Notes under the pieces: generated by a model
Seen by the model: the letters and a program-made list of their open reading frames with translations, nothing else
Databases searched by the model: none
Told to the model about the DNA's origin: nothing
In this document: positions 1 through 10,049 of the stretch, piece by piece
Layout: each line of letters starts with the position of its first letter
Position numbering within the stretch: position 1 is the stretch's first letter
Assembly: GCA_004295565.1 (NCBI GenBank)
Contig: AP019416.1
Coordinates: 744,001-808,000 of the forward strand
DNA length: 64,000 nucleotides
Origin: Vreelandella olivaria
GTDB taxonomy: Bacteria > Pseudomonadota > Gammaproteobacteria > Pseudomonadales > Halomonadaceae
Direction: 5' to 3'
Program-made: the position numbers and the translations under genes

Positions 1-88
1 TGGTTCTTTCGCGTCGCTATGGGACATAAATGGTTCCCAAATGACTGTAGTTTAATCCCTATACCAATCAAAAATAGGGGTTAAGAGA

Positions 89-1108
89 ATGTTCCATCCT
101 ACTGATTTAAATAATAAATTCCCTCATGCGGGTAAAAAGCTTTCGATAGCGCTAGGGGCGTTACTCGTCAGTGGCTATGCGCATTCCCAGTCGGTCAGTA
201 TGGACTTCTCCAATGAGTATAATGCGTCCTCCATTCACGCTCAGGGCGACGCCTATTTTATTGATAAGCTTGCCGAATTAACCGATGGCGATATTGATAT
301 CACGCTGCATACGGGTGGCTCGCTTGGCTTTAATTCCGGTGATCACTTTTATGGCGTGGCCGATGGCGCCGTCGAGATAGCCGATACGCTCTCGGGCACC
401 ATGAGCGGCATCGATTCGCTGTTTCTACTCTCTTCGCTCCCCTTTATTGTCGACGACGTTGCCGATGCGCGGCGACTTTATGACATAGCGAAACCCTATT
501 ACGAAGAGGTATTCGCCGATAATAACCAAGTGCTGCTGTATGCCTCGCCCTGGCCGCCGAGCGGCATCTGGTCGGAAGACGAAATCGCAAGCCAGGACGA
601 TCTCAAAAACCTGAAGATTCGCACCTTTGACCGTAACGGCACCGAGACATTTAGAAATGTGGGCGCCTCGCCAGTTAGCTTGTCGTGGGCTGATGTGGTA
701 CCCCAACTGGCCACCGGCGGTATCGAGGCGGTGTTAACGTCCGCCGAAGCGGGGGCCAATGCCAGCTTCTGGGAGCATCAGAACTACTTTGCCGGGGTTC
801 AGTACGCCATTCCTCTTAACATGGTGCACATGAATCGCGATGCGTTCGAATCGCTTACCGACGCTCAACAGGATGCTGTCATGGAAGCGGCCAGCCAGAC
901 CGACCAACATAACTGGGAAGCGGTTGAAACGCGTACCGAAGAAAACTACCAGACGCTGGGTGAGCACAACGTCGCGATCAGTGATCCCGTCCCGGATGAG
1001 TTGCTAACGCCGCTGAAGGAAGCCGCGAGTGGCGTGGTCGAGAGCTGGCTGGAGAAGACCGGAGATGACGGCGAGTCTATCTTGAGCGAGTTCCGAGGCG
1101 CCGAATGA
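89..1108 (+). CDS. TRAP transporter solute-binding protein, DctP family
   Basis: Periplasmic substrate-binding subunit of a tripartite ATP-independent periplasmic (TRAP) transporter, 339 residues, usual length for the family. An N-terminal signal peptide is visible (basic KK near residue 16, then a hydrophobic stretch ending about residue 34). The DctP signature region with the conserved substrate-clamping arginine is seen near residues 173-176 (LKIRTF), followed by the typical motif ending in GGIEAV. It is the first gene of a dctPQM-type operon and overlaps the next gene by four bases (ATGA). The ligand cannot be read from the sequence. C4-dicarboxylates, other carboxylates and sugar acids are all possible for this family, so no symbol is given. 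Confidence 0.9.
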   Translation: MFHPTDLNNKFPHAGKKLSIALGALLVSGYAHSQSVSMDFSNEYNASSIHAQGDAYFIDKLAELTDGDIDITLHTGGSLGFNSGDHFYGVADGAVEIADTLSGTMSGIDSLFLLSSLPFIVDDVADARRLYDIAKPYYEEVFADNNQVLLYASPWPPSGIWSEDEIASQDDLKNLKIRTFDRNGTETFRNVGASPVSLSWADVVPQLATGGIEAVLTSAEAGANASFWEHQNYFAGVQYAIPLNMVHMNRDAFESLTDAQQDAVMEAASQTDQHNWEAVETRTEENYQTLGEHNVAISDPVPDELLTPLKEAASGVVESWLEKTGDDGESILSEFRGAE

Positions 1109-1617
1109 GGGCGCTCAATGTTATTGAGCGTATCTCTAAACTGCTCAATAGGGTCGGTGCTCTCATTGCCGTTCTGCTCATTATTTATATGCTCGGCCAT
1201 ATCCTGTTAGAGATAGCGCTGAGGCTGTTTGGCCACTCGACGTTTATCCTCGATGAGTATATCGGCTATGCCGTGGCTACGATGTCATTTTTAGGCCTGC
1301 CTTATGTGCTGGAGAAGGGCGGGCTGATCCGTGTCTCTCTGCTTCTGGAGCGTTTTCCTGAAATCATGCGCTGGCCGCTGGAGCTATTTAGTAGCCTGAT
1401 AACGGCAGGCTGCTTTGTGTGGCTCTCGACCTTCTGGTTTCAGAACGTTCAGCGTAGCTATAGTCGCGGCACCGTCAGTGACACCATGGCAGAGACGCCT
1501 ATTTGGCTGCCGGAGAGCGCCATCCTCGTGGGCATGTGGTTAATTTCCATCACGCTGTTAGTCAGAGCCCTAAAAATAATGGTTCTGCGTTCAGGCTACT
1601 CGTCTAGCGTCAATTGA
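1105..1617 (+). CDS. TRAP transporter small permease, DctQ family
   Basis: Small integral membrane subunit of a TRAP transporter, 170 residues with four predicted hydrophobic segments (about residues 15-40, 50-70, 90-110 and 130-155), as expected for DctQ. The conserved feature of a charged cluster after the second helix (LEKGGLIRVSLL) is present. The start overlaps the stop of the binding-protein gene (ATGA), and the large permease follows 25 bases later, so the three are almost certainly translated from one mRNA. DctQ and DctM together form the inner-membrane sodium-coupled carrier that accepts substrate from the periplasmic receptor. Confidence 0.9.
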   Translation: MRALNVIERISKLLNRVGALIAVLLIIYMLGHILLEIALRLFGHSTFILDEYIGYAVATMSFLGLPYVLEKGGLIRVSLLLERFPEIMRWPLELFSSLITAGCFVWLSTFWFQNVQRSYSRGTVSDTMAETPIWLPESAILVGMWLISITLLVRALKIMVLRSGYSSSVN

Positions 1618-1642
1618 AGCAGCGGCTAATAGGAAGGGCGTT

Positions 1643-2946
1643 ATGGATATTTTTTGGTCGGCCGTCGGGGTCGGCGTACTGCTGTTGTTCTTTTTGTCGA
1701 TGGGTACCTGGATCTTTGCGGCCATGCTGGCCGTGTCTATTGGCTCGCTTTGGCTGTTTGGCGACTTCGGTGCTGATCGTATTGGCCTGATTTTCTCGCG
1801 AATTCTCTACCGTGCCAGTAATAGCTGGGAGTTATCAGCTATCCCACTGTTTATATTGATGGGTGAGCTGATTTTTCGCTCCAATATTTCCGAGCGGCTT
1901 TTTAAAGGGCTGGTGCCGATCACCCGCTATTTGCCGGGCGGTATTCTCCACACCAATGTGCTTGGCTGTACGCTGTTTGCGGCGGTGAGCGGCTCCAGCG
2001 CGGCAACGACTGCGACGATTGGCAAAATCACCACCCAGGAGCTGAAAACGAGGGGGTACGACCGCAACCTGTCGATCGGTTCGCTGGCGGGCGCCGGCAG
2101 CCTGGGGTTGTTGATTCCGCCTTCGATCGTGATGATCGTCTATGGCGTTCAGGCGGAAGTCTCCATTAGCCAGCTGTTTATGGCAGGGGTATTGCCGGGC
2201 CTGTTAATTGCGCTGCTGTACAGCGCGTATATCGGCACGAGAGCCTATCTGTCGCCTTCGCTGGCACCCAAACAGGCGGCGTCTGGCCAGAGCGTAGGGC
2301 AGTCCATTTTGTTGCTGCTGCCCGTGTTGGTGTTGATCAGTATCGTGATTGGCTCTATCTATAGCGGTATTGCCACGCCCTCAGAGGCGGCAGCGGTGGG
2401 CGTGGCCGCAACGCTGGTGCTGCTTGGCGTCGAGCGCCAACTGACGGTACGACTGTTTATCGAGGCGTTCAGAGGCACGTTAATCACCAGTATCATGGTG
2501 TGCAGCCTGTTGATTACCGCCACGTTGCTCTCCACGGCAATGGGCTACCTGCACCTGCCCCGGGAGCTTGCGGAGTGGATCGCCGCACAAAACTTTAGCC
2601 CGATGTCGTTGTTGCTGGCGCTGGCGGTTTTCTATGTGGTGCTGGGGCTTTTCCTGGACGGTATTTCGATCACTGTGATGAGCCTGCCGATTACGTTGCC
2701 GATCGTGCTGCTGGCGGGGTTCGATCCGATCTGGTTTGGCATCTTCCTAATCATCATGATTGAGCTTGGACAGATAACGCCTCCGGTCGGGTTCAACCTG
2801 TTTGTGCTGCAAAGCCTAACGGGGAAAGCATCAGCCGTGTAGCCCTGGCGGCGCTACCCTTCTTTCTGCTGATGTGCGTGGCGGCCTTGATCATCAGCGT
2901 ATGGCCGGATATTGCCTTATGGCTGCCTCGCTTTATGGCGGAATAG
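1643..2946 (+). CDS. TRAP transporter large permease, DctM family (frameshifted near 2827)
   Basis: Large, roughly twelve-helix membrane subunit that carries the transport path of the TRAP system. Frame-restored length is about 434 residues, normal for DctM. Typical features are the glycine- and serine-rich loop near residue 120 (SGSSAATTATIGK), the LLIPPSIVMI-type segment and, near the C-terminus, the GQITPPVGFNLFVL motif. The reading frame breaks at about 2825-2827, where one A appears to be lost from an AAAA run. Adding it back continues the protein to the TAG at 2944-2946 with another hydrophobic helix, so the short version ending at 2842 is an artefact. A strong terminator follows at 2970. 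Confidence 0.88.
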
Positions 2947-2969
2947 GCCGGTTGGGTGTCCACACAAGC

Positions 2970-3001
2970 AAAACCGCCGCTCCAAGTTTGGGCGGCGGTT
3001 T
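2970..3001. terminator. Bidirectional rho-independent terminator
   Basis: Ten-base perfect stem AAACCGCCGC (2971-2980) and GCGGCGGTTT (2992-3001) with an 11-base loop. It sits between the convergent TRAP permease and gabT and has A/T runs on both sides, so it can serve both. Confidence 0.85.
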
Positions 3002-3051
3002 GGTTCTGCTGACTAATGCTTAATTATTAATTCTCAATTACTAACGCTTAA

Positions 3052-4329
3052 TTACACCAACGAATCCAGGCAGGACTCAATAATATCCAAGCCTTCATTG
3101 AGCACATCGTCTTGAATGGTGACGGGCATCAGGAAGCGGATGGTGTTGCCGTACATACCGCAGGAGAGCAGGATCAAGCCCTCTTCCCGGGCTTTCTTGC
3201 ACAGAGCGGCAGCGAGCTCAGGGTTAGGCGTGTGGTCGGTTTTGTTCGACACCAGCTCAAATGCTGCCATGGCGCCCATGTTGCGCACGTGGTCGATGCA
3301 ATCAAACTTGTCGGCCCACACATTGAAACGCTTGGCCAGCTTGTCGCCCAATGCTTGGCTCTTCTCCAGAATGTTCTCTTCTTCAAATACCTCCATGACC
3401 GCCAATGCAGCCGCACAGGCGGTGGGGCTGCCGGTGTAGGTGCCGCCCAGCGAGTTGGGGCCTGAAGCGTCCATCACCTTGTCAGTGCCTACGATGGCGG
3501 AGATCGGCATGCCGTCGGCCATACTCTTGGCCATGGTCATAATGTCCGGCTCAACGCCGCTATGCTCGATGGCAAACATTTTGCCGGTACGGCCAAAGCC
3601 TGACTGCACTTCATCGATGATCATCAAAATACCGTGTTCATCGCAGATCTCGCGGATCTTGGTCAGGAAGCTGGTAGAGGCTGGGTAGAAACCGCCTTCA
3701 CCCAGTACCGGCTCAAGCACAATGGCTGCGGTATCTTTGGGGTTGGCATCAGTTTTAAGCGTCATCTTCAGGCCGCGAATGGCTTCGTCTTCGCTAACGC
3801 CGTGGTAAGGCACCGGGTAGGGCGCGCGGAACACGGTGCCTGGCATCGGGCCGAAGTCGCTCTGGTAAGGCGCTACCTTGCCGTTCATGGCCATGGTGAA
3901 GAAGGTACGGCCGTGGTAACCACCATCAAAGCAGATCACATTGGAACGGCCGGTAGCGGCGCGGGCAATCTTGACCGCGTTTTCCAGTGCTTCCGCACCC
4001 GAGTTGGCCAGCATGACTTTGGCATGGCCACGTACCGGCACGATCTGGCTGAGCTTCTCGGCGACTTTCACGTAGCCTTCATAAGGCATGACCGTTTGGC
4101 AGGTGTGCATCAACTTATCGAGCTGGGCTTTTACCGCCGCGACCACTTTGGGGTGGCGGTGGCCTACGTTGAGTACGCCAATGCCGCCCGCGAAGTCGAT
4201 AAAGCGGTTACCATCCGCGTCCCAAATCTCAGCGTTTTCAGCGTGGTCGGCGAACGCCGTTGCCGGGCTTGCGGCGCCAGCAGCGACGTATTTATGTTTC
4301 AGCTCGTTCAGTTCGGCATTGCTGCTCAT
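3052..4329 (-). CDS. gabT: 4-aminobutyrate aminotransferase
   Basis: PLP-dependent class III aminotransferase, 425 residues, converting 4-aminobutyrate and 2-oxoglutarate to succinate semialdehyde and glutamate. Visible family residues are the phosphate-binding SGAEA (110-114), the aspartate of IIDEVQSG (D239) that contacts the pyridine nitrogen, and the Schiff-base lysine K268 in MTMAKSM, at the same position as in E. coli GabT. The protein is full length and has no frameshift. The usual partner gabD is not adjacent. Related omega-transaminases (5-aminovalerate, ornithine or diaminobutyrate-type) are possible substrates, but the sequence closely follows GabT. It is transcribed alone, towards the terminator at 2970. 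Confidence 0.9.
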   Translation of the reverse strand: MSSNAELNELKHKYVAAGAASPATAFADHAENAEIWDADGNRFIDFAGGIGVLNVGHRHPKVVAAVKAQLDKLMHTCQTVMPYEGYVKVAEKLSQIVPVRGHAKVMLANSGAEALENAVKIARAATGRSNVICFDGGYHGRTFFTMAMNGKVAPYQSDFGPMPGTVFRAPYPVPYHGVSEDEAIRGLKMTLKTDANPKDTAAIVLEPVLGEGGFYPASTSFLTKIREICDEHGILMIIDEVQSGFGRTGKMFAIEHSGVEPDIMTMAKSMADGMPISAIVGTDKVMDASGPNSLGGTYTGSPTACAAALAVMEVFEEENILEKSQALGDKLAKRFNVWADKFDCIDHVRNMGAMAAFELVSNKTDHTPNPELAAALCKKAREEGLILLSCGMYGNTIRFLMPVTIQDDVLNEGLDIIESCLDSLV

Positions 4330-4423
4330 GGCTTACTTCCTAGTTGATGAGGATTGATCTTTTAGCATAGTGCTTAATAGTGGTGCCTGATAGGGGGCTG
4401 ATGGTGATAATAAGTAACGTTGC

Positions 4424-5362
4424 TTACGGGGATGACGAGGCAATGACAACACGGTTACGTCCCGCCTGTTTAGCCTGGTACATCGCTTTGTCGGCATGGT
4501 CGAGCAGTCTTGAGCCCGAGCCTTCAGCGTAGCTGACAATCCCCGATGAGAGCGTTACCGTTAATTGATGTTCGGTAAACGACTGTTGCGCTACGCTTTT
4601 ACGCACACGTTCCATGCCCTGATAGGCCTCTTCTGCGTTTACGCCCGGCATAATGATCAGAAACTCTTCGCCGCCCAGGCGGATATGCAAATCGGTGTCA
4701 CGCAGTCTCTCGCTGACCAAGGTCGTGATCTGTTGTAGAACGCTGTCGCCTGCGCTGTGCCCGTAGGTATCGTTGAAGGCTTTAAAGTCATCCAGATCAT
4801 ACATGGCGATACTTAAGGGCGTTCCATAACGCTTAAAGCGCTTAATTTCTTCATCCAGGCGCTGCAAACCGGCACGACGATTGAGCAGTTCGGTTAGCTC
4901 ATCGTGGTGGGCCAGGTGATCTAGACGCTCATTGGCCTGCTTTAGCCGCTCCTCGAGCTGCTTGCGCTGGGTAATGTCGATTATAAACGTGACTTTACGC
5001 GGCTCTCCATCGTCAGCTTCGATGCGCGCAGCTTCGGCGATAACGGTGCGCCTCTCGCCGTTTTTAATGACGACATCCCACTCTTGGCGCAGTTCCTGGT
5101 TCTCGTTGCCCTGCATGAACTCTTCATGCAACGCTGCTAAAACCGCCCGGTTCTCTTCCGGTACTACTTGGGTAAAGTGTTGGCCTAACAGCTCTTCTTG
5201 CTGGTAGCCATAGAACTCGCAGTACGCTGGATTGACCATTTCAAAGTGGCCAGAGGGGGTCGTAATGCAGATCCCGATCGGCGCCGCTTTGATAACGTTT
5301 TCGGTATTACGCTTTGAACGGTTAAACAACTGGTAGAGTTGATCAGGGCTAATCTCTTTCAT
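4424..5362 (-). CDS. PAS-GGDEF diguanylate cyclase
   Basis: Cytoplasmic two-domain signalling enzyme, 312 residues, making cyclic di-GMP from two GTP. A PAS domain spans about residues 20-130 and ends in the usual DITQRKQLEERL linker, which leads into a coiled coil. The GGDEF domain covers about 145-308. The active-site motif is GGEEF at 230-234 and is intact. An inhibitory-site RxxD (RDTD, 221-224) lies exactly five residues before it, so product feedback inhibition is likely. There are no membrane segments, so the PAS domain senses a cytoplasmic cue. The start lies inside the end of the EAL gene upstream (14-base overlap), indicating translational coupling of a cyclase with a putative phosphodiesterase. 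Confidence 0.9.
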   Translation of the reverse strand: MKEISPDQLYQLFNRSKRNTENVIKAAPIGICITTPSGHFEMVNPAYCEFYGYQQEELLGQHFTQVVPEENRAVLAALHEEFMQGNENQELRQEWDVVIKNGERRTVIAEAARIEADDGEPRKVTFIIDITQRKQLEERLKQANERLDHLAHHDELTELLNRRAGLQRLDEEIKRFKRYGTPLSIAMYDLDDFKAFNDTYGHSAGDSVLQQITTLVSERLRDTDLHIRLGGEEFLIIMPGVNAEEAYQGMERVRKSVAQQSFTEHQLTVTLSSGIVSYAEGSGSRLLDHADKAMYQAKQAGRNRVVIASSSP

Positions 5363-6157
5363 TCACCGCTCCTGAGCTGCTCTCTACTTCACTTTTTAAC
5401 CCCATTAAGAGCGGAGTAATATCGGTACACAAAGCATTAATCGCGGGTTTGGCGAAATAGAATCCCTGCTGGCGAACAATCCCTGCATGGGCCAGCCATA
5501 GGGCCTCGCCCCGGGTCTCGACGCCTTCTGCAATCAGCGTCATATCAAGCTCTTGGGCGAGCAGGATAATGGCGTTTAACAGTGCCTGACGGCGAAAATC
5601 GCTATTACAGTGCATCACTAATTCACGGTCGATCTTGAGTTTGTCCGGCGTGAGATCGGTGAGTAAGTCCAGGTTGGCGTAACCGTTTCCAAAGTCGTCA
5701 AGTGCTGTTTTGAAACCCATGGAGCGATAAGCATCAATGATATTGCATAGGTGTTGCCGGTCACGCACACGTTCGGTTTCAGTGATTTCAAAAATAAGCC
5801 GATGGGCGGGCCAGCCCACGCGCTTGAAACTTCTAACGTCGCCTGGATACAGGCTTTCGGCTCATAAACAGCGTTGGGCAAGAAATTGATCGAGAGGTCG
5901 GTTTGCATATCCAGTGCGCTGGCCATTTCGATCGCCTTCACCCGGCACGCTTGGTCAAAGCGATACAGCAAATCATCCGTGACTTGTGAAATAACGCTCC
6001 ACGCGGATTCGCCTTGCGGGCCGCGTACCAGTGCTTCGTAGGTGACGATTTGGGCCAGCGATAGATCCACGATGGGCTGAAAGGCCATGGTGAACTCGAA
6101 AGGCAAGTCGCCTTCACAGCGTTTGCAACTGCCATTGACGCGTGCGCACTGGCTCAT
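5349..6157 (-). CDS. EAL-domain cyclic-di-GMP phosphodiesterase (frameshifted near 5825)
   Basis: Stand-alone EAL protein of about 269 residues after restoring one base lost from an A run at about 5825. Catalytic motifs are complete: EALVRG (from residue 41), the metal-binding asparagine in SINFLP, the glutamate in FEITETE, the DDFGNGY signature, the lysine in KIDRE, and EGVET. It should therefore hydrolyse c-di-GMP to pGpG. A cysteine-bearing N-terminus (C4, C11 and C14) precedes the domain and might bind metal, which is inference only. It is translated just before, and overlapping, the PAS-GGDEF gene, so opposing activities are encoded as a bicistron. Confidence 0.88.
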
Positions 6158-6366
6158 AGCTGCTCCTGGCGGGGTGTGTGTTGGACGACGCTGTTAATGC
6201 CATAACATTAGATAACATAATGCCAACAGCCTACGCTGAAGCATTCAACGCTCTTAACGTTAGCGCTCAATATACATTTTGTATAGATTCTGTACAACTA
6301 TGAAGTGCAAAGCATTAGTCAGTTGCTCGCCTCATTGGCTTGCAATGTTGGTCGCTGCTTTTGGCT

Positions 6367-6392
6367 AAAAAAAGGCGCCAAGTGAGGCGCCT
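6367..6392 (-). terminator. Terminator of the gcdH-CoA-transferase transcript
   Basis: On the minus strand AGGCGCC, six-base loop, GGCGCCT is followed by seven T. It lies about 45 bases past the CoA-transferase stop codon. The rest of 6158-6435 is AT-rich, with no gene seen. Confidence 0.85.
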
Positions 6393-6435
6393 AAGAGAGA
6401 AGTGCATAAACCGAGTGTATAAACCATTAGTGCTA

Positions 6436-7651
6436 TTAAATGATGCCTGCTGTACGCAGCGCAGTTCGCTGCTCCAAGCTGATACCGAGTTCATCCAGTA
6501 CGCTCTCGGTATGCTGGCCCAAGTGGGGCGGGGCCGTAGTGGCACTCATTTGGGTACCGTTAAAACGGATCGGATTAGCGACCAGATTACCCTGACCCGC
6601 TTGGTCGTGGGGCAGGGTCTGCTTAAGTTCGCGGGCTTTCACATGGGGGTCGTCAAACACTCGATCCAGCGTATTGATTGGCCCGCAGGGAACGCCTACG
6701 GCTTCAAAGGCGGCTAGCCACTCATCAGTGCTGCGCTGGGCCAACGCTGCTTCCAACTGCGGCACGAGTAGCGCACGGTTATTTACCCGAGCGCCGTTGG
6801 TGGCAAAACGTGGGTCTTCTGCCAGCGCCGGTAGCGAAAGCACCGCGCAAAAACGCTTGAACTGCTCGTCGTTGCCGACCGCCATAATCATATGGCCATC
6901 CTGGGTAGCAAACGCCTGATAAGGCACGATGTTAGGGTGAGCGTTACCCAACCGCTGGGGCACTTTGCCGGAGGTCAGGTAGTTGAGCGCCTGATTGGCG
7001 AGAACGCCTACCTGGACATCCATTAATGCCATATCGATATGACACCCCTCGCCGCTATCTCGGCGCTGATAAAGCGCCGCTAAGATCGCATTGGCGGCAT
7101 ACAGCCCGGTGAAGATATCGGTAAAAGCGACGCCGCTTTTTACCGGGCCGCCGCCGGGTTCACTGTCAGGTTTGCCGGTGAGGCTCATGATCCCGCCCAT
7201 GGCCTGGATCATAAAGTCGTAACCGGCGCGATGAGCGTAGGGGCTCTCCTGGCCAAAACCGGTAATCGAGCAGTAAATCAGCCTGGGGTTCAGCGCCTTT
7301 AAACTGGCGTAATCCAGGCCGTAGCGTTTCAGACCGCCGACCTTGAAGTTCTCTATCAACACGTCTGATTGAGCGACCAGCTGTTTAATCACCGCCTGGC
7401 CTTCGGGCTTGGCCATATCAACAGTCACCGAGCGTTTACCCCGATTAGCGCATAGGTAATAGGCCGACTCTTCGCTGCCCGCCAGCCAAGGGAGGCCCCC
7501 AGTGGCGAGTGTCATCGCCGCTGCCGGGGCGCTCAACCTTGATCACGTCCGCGCCCATATCCGCGAGCATCTGTCCGCACCACGGCCCGGCCAGTACGCG
7601 GGAAATATCGAGTACTTTAATACCGGCCAGTGGTTTGGTTAGCTCGCTCAT
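6436..7651 (-). CDS. CaiB/BaiF family III CoA-transferase, GcdG-like (frameshifted near 7488)
   Basis: Family III CoA-transferase, about 404 residues after correcting one extra base near 7488 (GPP then LAGSEES). N-terminal hallmarks are [21 protein letters not shown] and the RHWGPP loop. The catalytic aspartate of the family is expected in GCHIDMAL, which is present. The start at 7651 is preferred over the in-frame ATG at 7675 because GGAG lies six bases before it. It is the second gene after gcdH. In Pseudomonas the corresponding pair is gcdH-gcdG, where the transferase activates glutarate using succinyl-CoA. That role is inferred from the neighbour, not from the residues alone. Confidence 0.82.
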
Positions 7652-7693
7652 AGAGGCTCCGTTAATAAGTGACAAGTGGTCAAAAGACGGTGA

Positions 7694-8872
7694 TCAAAAG
7701 AACGACTGAATGCCGGTCTGCGCGCGACCCAGAATCAGCGCGTGTACATCGTGGGTGCCTTCGTAGGTATTCACCGACTCCAGGTTGACCATATGGCGAA
7801 TCACGCCGTACTCGTCGGAGACGCCGTTGCCGCCATGCATATCCCGGGACTGACGGGCGATATCCAGCGCTTTACCGCAGTTATTGCGCTTGATCAGCGA
7901 GACCATTTCCGGTGCCCAGTTGCCGCTATCCATCAGGCGACCCACCTGCAGCGCTGCCTGTAAGCCCAGGGTGATTTCGGTCTGCATGTCGGCAAGTTTT
8001 TTCTGAATCAGCTGGTTAGCAGCCAGCGGGCGGCCAAACTGCTTGCGATCTAGAGTATATTGGCGCGCTGCGTGCCAGCAGAACTCAGCCGTGCCCATCA
8101 CGCCCCAGGCGATGCCGTAGCGCGCCTTGTTCAAGCAGCCAAACGGGCCTTTAAGACCGCTGACGTTAGGCAGCAGGTTCTCTTCGGGAACGAAGGCGTT
8201 GTCCAGTACGATTTCACCGGTAATCGAGGCGCGCAGCGAGACCTTGCCTTCGATTTTCGGCGTGGTGAAACCTTCGGTAACGCGCTCGACAATAAAGCCT
8301 TTAATCTGATTGTCGTGGGCCGCTGATTTCGCCCAGACCACGGCAATATCAGCAATCGGGCTGTTGGTGATCCACATTTTGGCGCCGGTCAGGCGGTAGC
8401 CGCCGTCGACTTTTTCTGCCCGAGTAATCATGTTACCGGGGTCGGAGCCGTGGTCGGGTTCGGTCAAGCCAAAGCAGCCGACCATCTCACCGCTGGCAAG
8501 CTTGGGCAGGAATTTCTGCTTCTGCTCTTCAGAACCGTAGGTCTCGATGGGGTACATCACCAGCGATGACTGCACGCTCATGGCCGAACGGTAGCCGGAG
8601 TCTACGCGCTCTACTTCGCGGGCAATCAAACCGTAGGCCACGTGATTAACGCCTGCGCCGCCGTACTCAGGGGAAACGGTAGCACCCAGCAGGCCAAGCT
8701 CGCCCATTTCGGTCATGATTTCGCGATCAAAGCGCTCTTCACGGAAGGCGGTTAGTACGCGGGGCTGAAGGTTTTCCTGGCAGTAATCGTAGGCCGCATC
8801 ACGAATCTGGCGCTCTTCATCGGTGAGCTGTTGTTCCAGAAGTAGCGGGTCGTCCCAGTTGAAATGCGTCAT
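7694..8872 (-). CDS. gcdH: Glutaryl-CoA dehydrogenase
   Basis: Flavoprotein of the acyl-CoA dehydrogenase family, 392 residues, oxidatively decarboxylating glutaryl-CoA to crotonyl-CoA in lysine, 5-aminovalerate and glutarate breakdown. It is recognised by the FAD-binding [15 protein letters not shown] stretch, [18 protein letters not shown], the flavin and CoA contacts around [12 protein letters not shown], and the C-terminal [16 protein letters not shown] containing the catalytic glutamate of the GcdH subgroup. ATG 8872 is chosen because GAGG stands eight bases upstream. The longer in-frame version starting at 8911 lacks a ribosome-binding site. Downstream lies the CoA-transferase, and upstream in the same direction a GntR regulator. 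The gene has no frameshift. Confidence 0.93.
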   Translation of the reverse strand: MTHFNWDDPLLLEQQLTDEERQIRDAAYDYCQENLQPRVLTAFREERFDREIMTEMGELGLLGATVSPEYGGAGVNHVAYGLIAREVERVDSGYRSAMSVQSSLVMYPIETYGSEEQKQKFLPKLASGEMVGCFGLTEPDHGSDPGNMITRAEKVDGGYRLTGAKMWITNSPIADIAVVWAKSAAHDNQIKGFIVERVTEGFTTPKIEGKVSLRASITGEIVLDNAFVPEENLLPNVSGLKGPFGCLNKARYGIAWGVMGTAEFCWHAARQYTLDRKQFGRPLAANQLIQKKLADMQTEITLGLQAALQVGRLMDSGNWAPEMVSLIKRNNCGKALDIARQSRDMHGGNGVSDEYGVIRHMVNLESVNTYEGTHDVHALILGRAQTGIQSFF

Positions 8873-9008
8873 GGCGTAGATTCCTCGGATAGTGGGCAGG
8901 AATAGATGCAAAATAGCTTGCAGCCAATGTATCGCCGTTTTTTTAAAATATCTACATTTTTTTAAAACGTAGAACTTTGGTCTGGGGCGAGGAGCCGAAG
9001 CGAAAAGC

Positions 9009-9726
9009 TCAACCGATGCTGCGCTCCTGAAGGACGCGGGTAATTATCGGCACGGGGGTCATCAGGTGATCGCGCATCAGTGTGTCGGCTTTGGCGGTAT
9101 CGCGCGCCAAAATGACGTCCACCAGGGCGGCGTGCTCCTGGCGTTTAAGCTCCAGCGCCTGGGATGACATCACGGTTTCCTGCAACCACAGGTGGCGGTA
9201 GCGCTCTACTTGGTCGAACAGGGTGTTGCGCATTTGCAGTAGGTGAGGGGAGTTGCAGCCGCTAGCAATGGCGGTATGGAAGGCTTTATGGCGCTGATCC
9301 CAGATGTCGAGCAGGTCTTTGGGGGTGTTGATGTCGGTGATCTTGGCCAGCCGATGTGCGGTAGCCAGCACCGTGGCTTCCCAGTCGTCGTCGCCGCGCT
9401 CTATAGCCAAGCGCAGGATCAGCCCTTCAAGCTGAGCCCGGGCGTCGTAAATATCGTTGAGTTCGGCCAGCGACATGGGGCTACCCGGTAGCCGCGCTGG
9501 CTGATAGCGACCACAAGGCGGTCAGAAACTAACTGTGATAGCGCTTCCCGTAATGGCCCGGTGCTGGCGCCGTACTGCTCTTTAGCCCGCTCATCAGCAA
9601 CTTCTGCTCAGGTGCATAGCGACCACGAATAATGTCGTGCTTGAGTTGGCGGTATGCGCTGATGGCGAGATTTTGCCGCGGCGCGTCTTTCTCCTGACTG
9701 GTTTCCGCTTTAAAACCGGGCTCCAT
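9009..9726 (-). CDS. GntR (FadR subfamily) transcriptional regulator (two frameshifts)
   Basis: About 239 residues after restoring bases lost at about 9586 (A run) and 9484 (C run). An N-terminal winged helix-turn-helix is visible once the frame is repaired ([20 protein letters not shown], then LREALSQLV and QRGYRVAP), followed by an all-helical FCD ligand domain with the metal-binding pattern typical of the family (D and H residues in the WDQRHKAFH and RQEHAALV regions). The start at 9726 has AGGAG about ten bases upstream. The gene stands between gcdH (same strand) and the divergent TAXI transporter, so it is a good candidate to control both, probably responding to a carboxylic acid. Confidence 0.83.
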
Positions 9727-10049
9727 AGCAGTGTGGCTCCTGTCTTGAATCAATAATAAAGGTGAAGCGGGGGATTGGCGGCCATTATCAATAAATATTA
9801 ACAATTTGGCACAGTGTAAGACATTTATGCAGCGTTTCATGGTGTTAATACGTCGCTTTTTGACTCAACGGCGGGGCGGTCACGCCTCTGCAGCGCTGAT
9901 AACCTCCTATTAGCATCCAACGCATTAGCCGTGCTAACTTCTCCTTCACCGCTTCGGGTTGCTTGCTGGTGGCAAGCTGAAGCAGGGATTCAACACTTCC
10001 TTTATCGTCAACCATACCTATAAGTCCAAGCAGGACGGAGGAAACGCTC
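9727..10049. other. Divergent intergenic region between GntR regulator and TAXI transporter
   Basis: 323 bases that must hold the promoters of both the regulator and the transporter. I could not fix -35/-10 hexamers or a clear GntR operator. A minus-strand open frame at 9845-10051 fills much of it but uses rare codons (ATA, AGA, GGA) and matches nothing I recognise. It is treated as doubtful. Confidence 0.5.
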
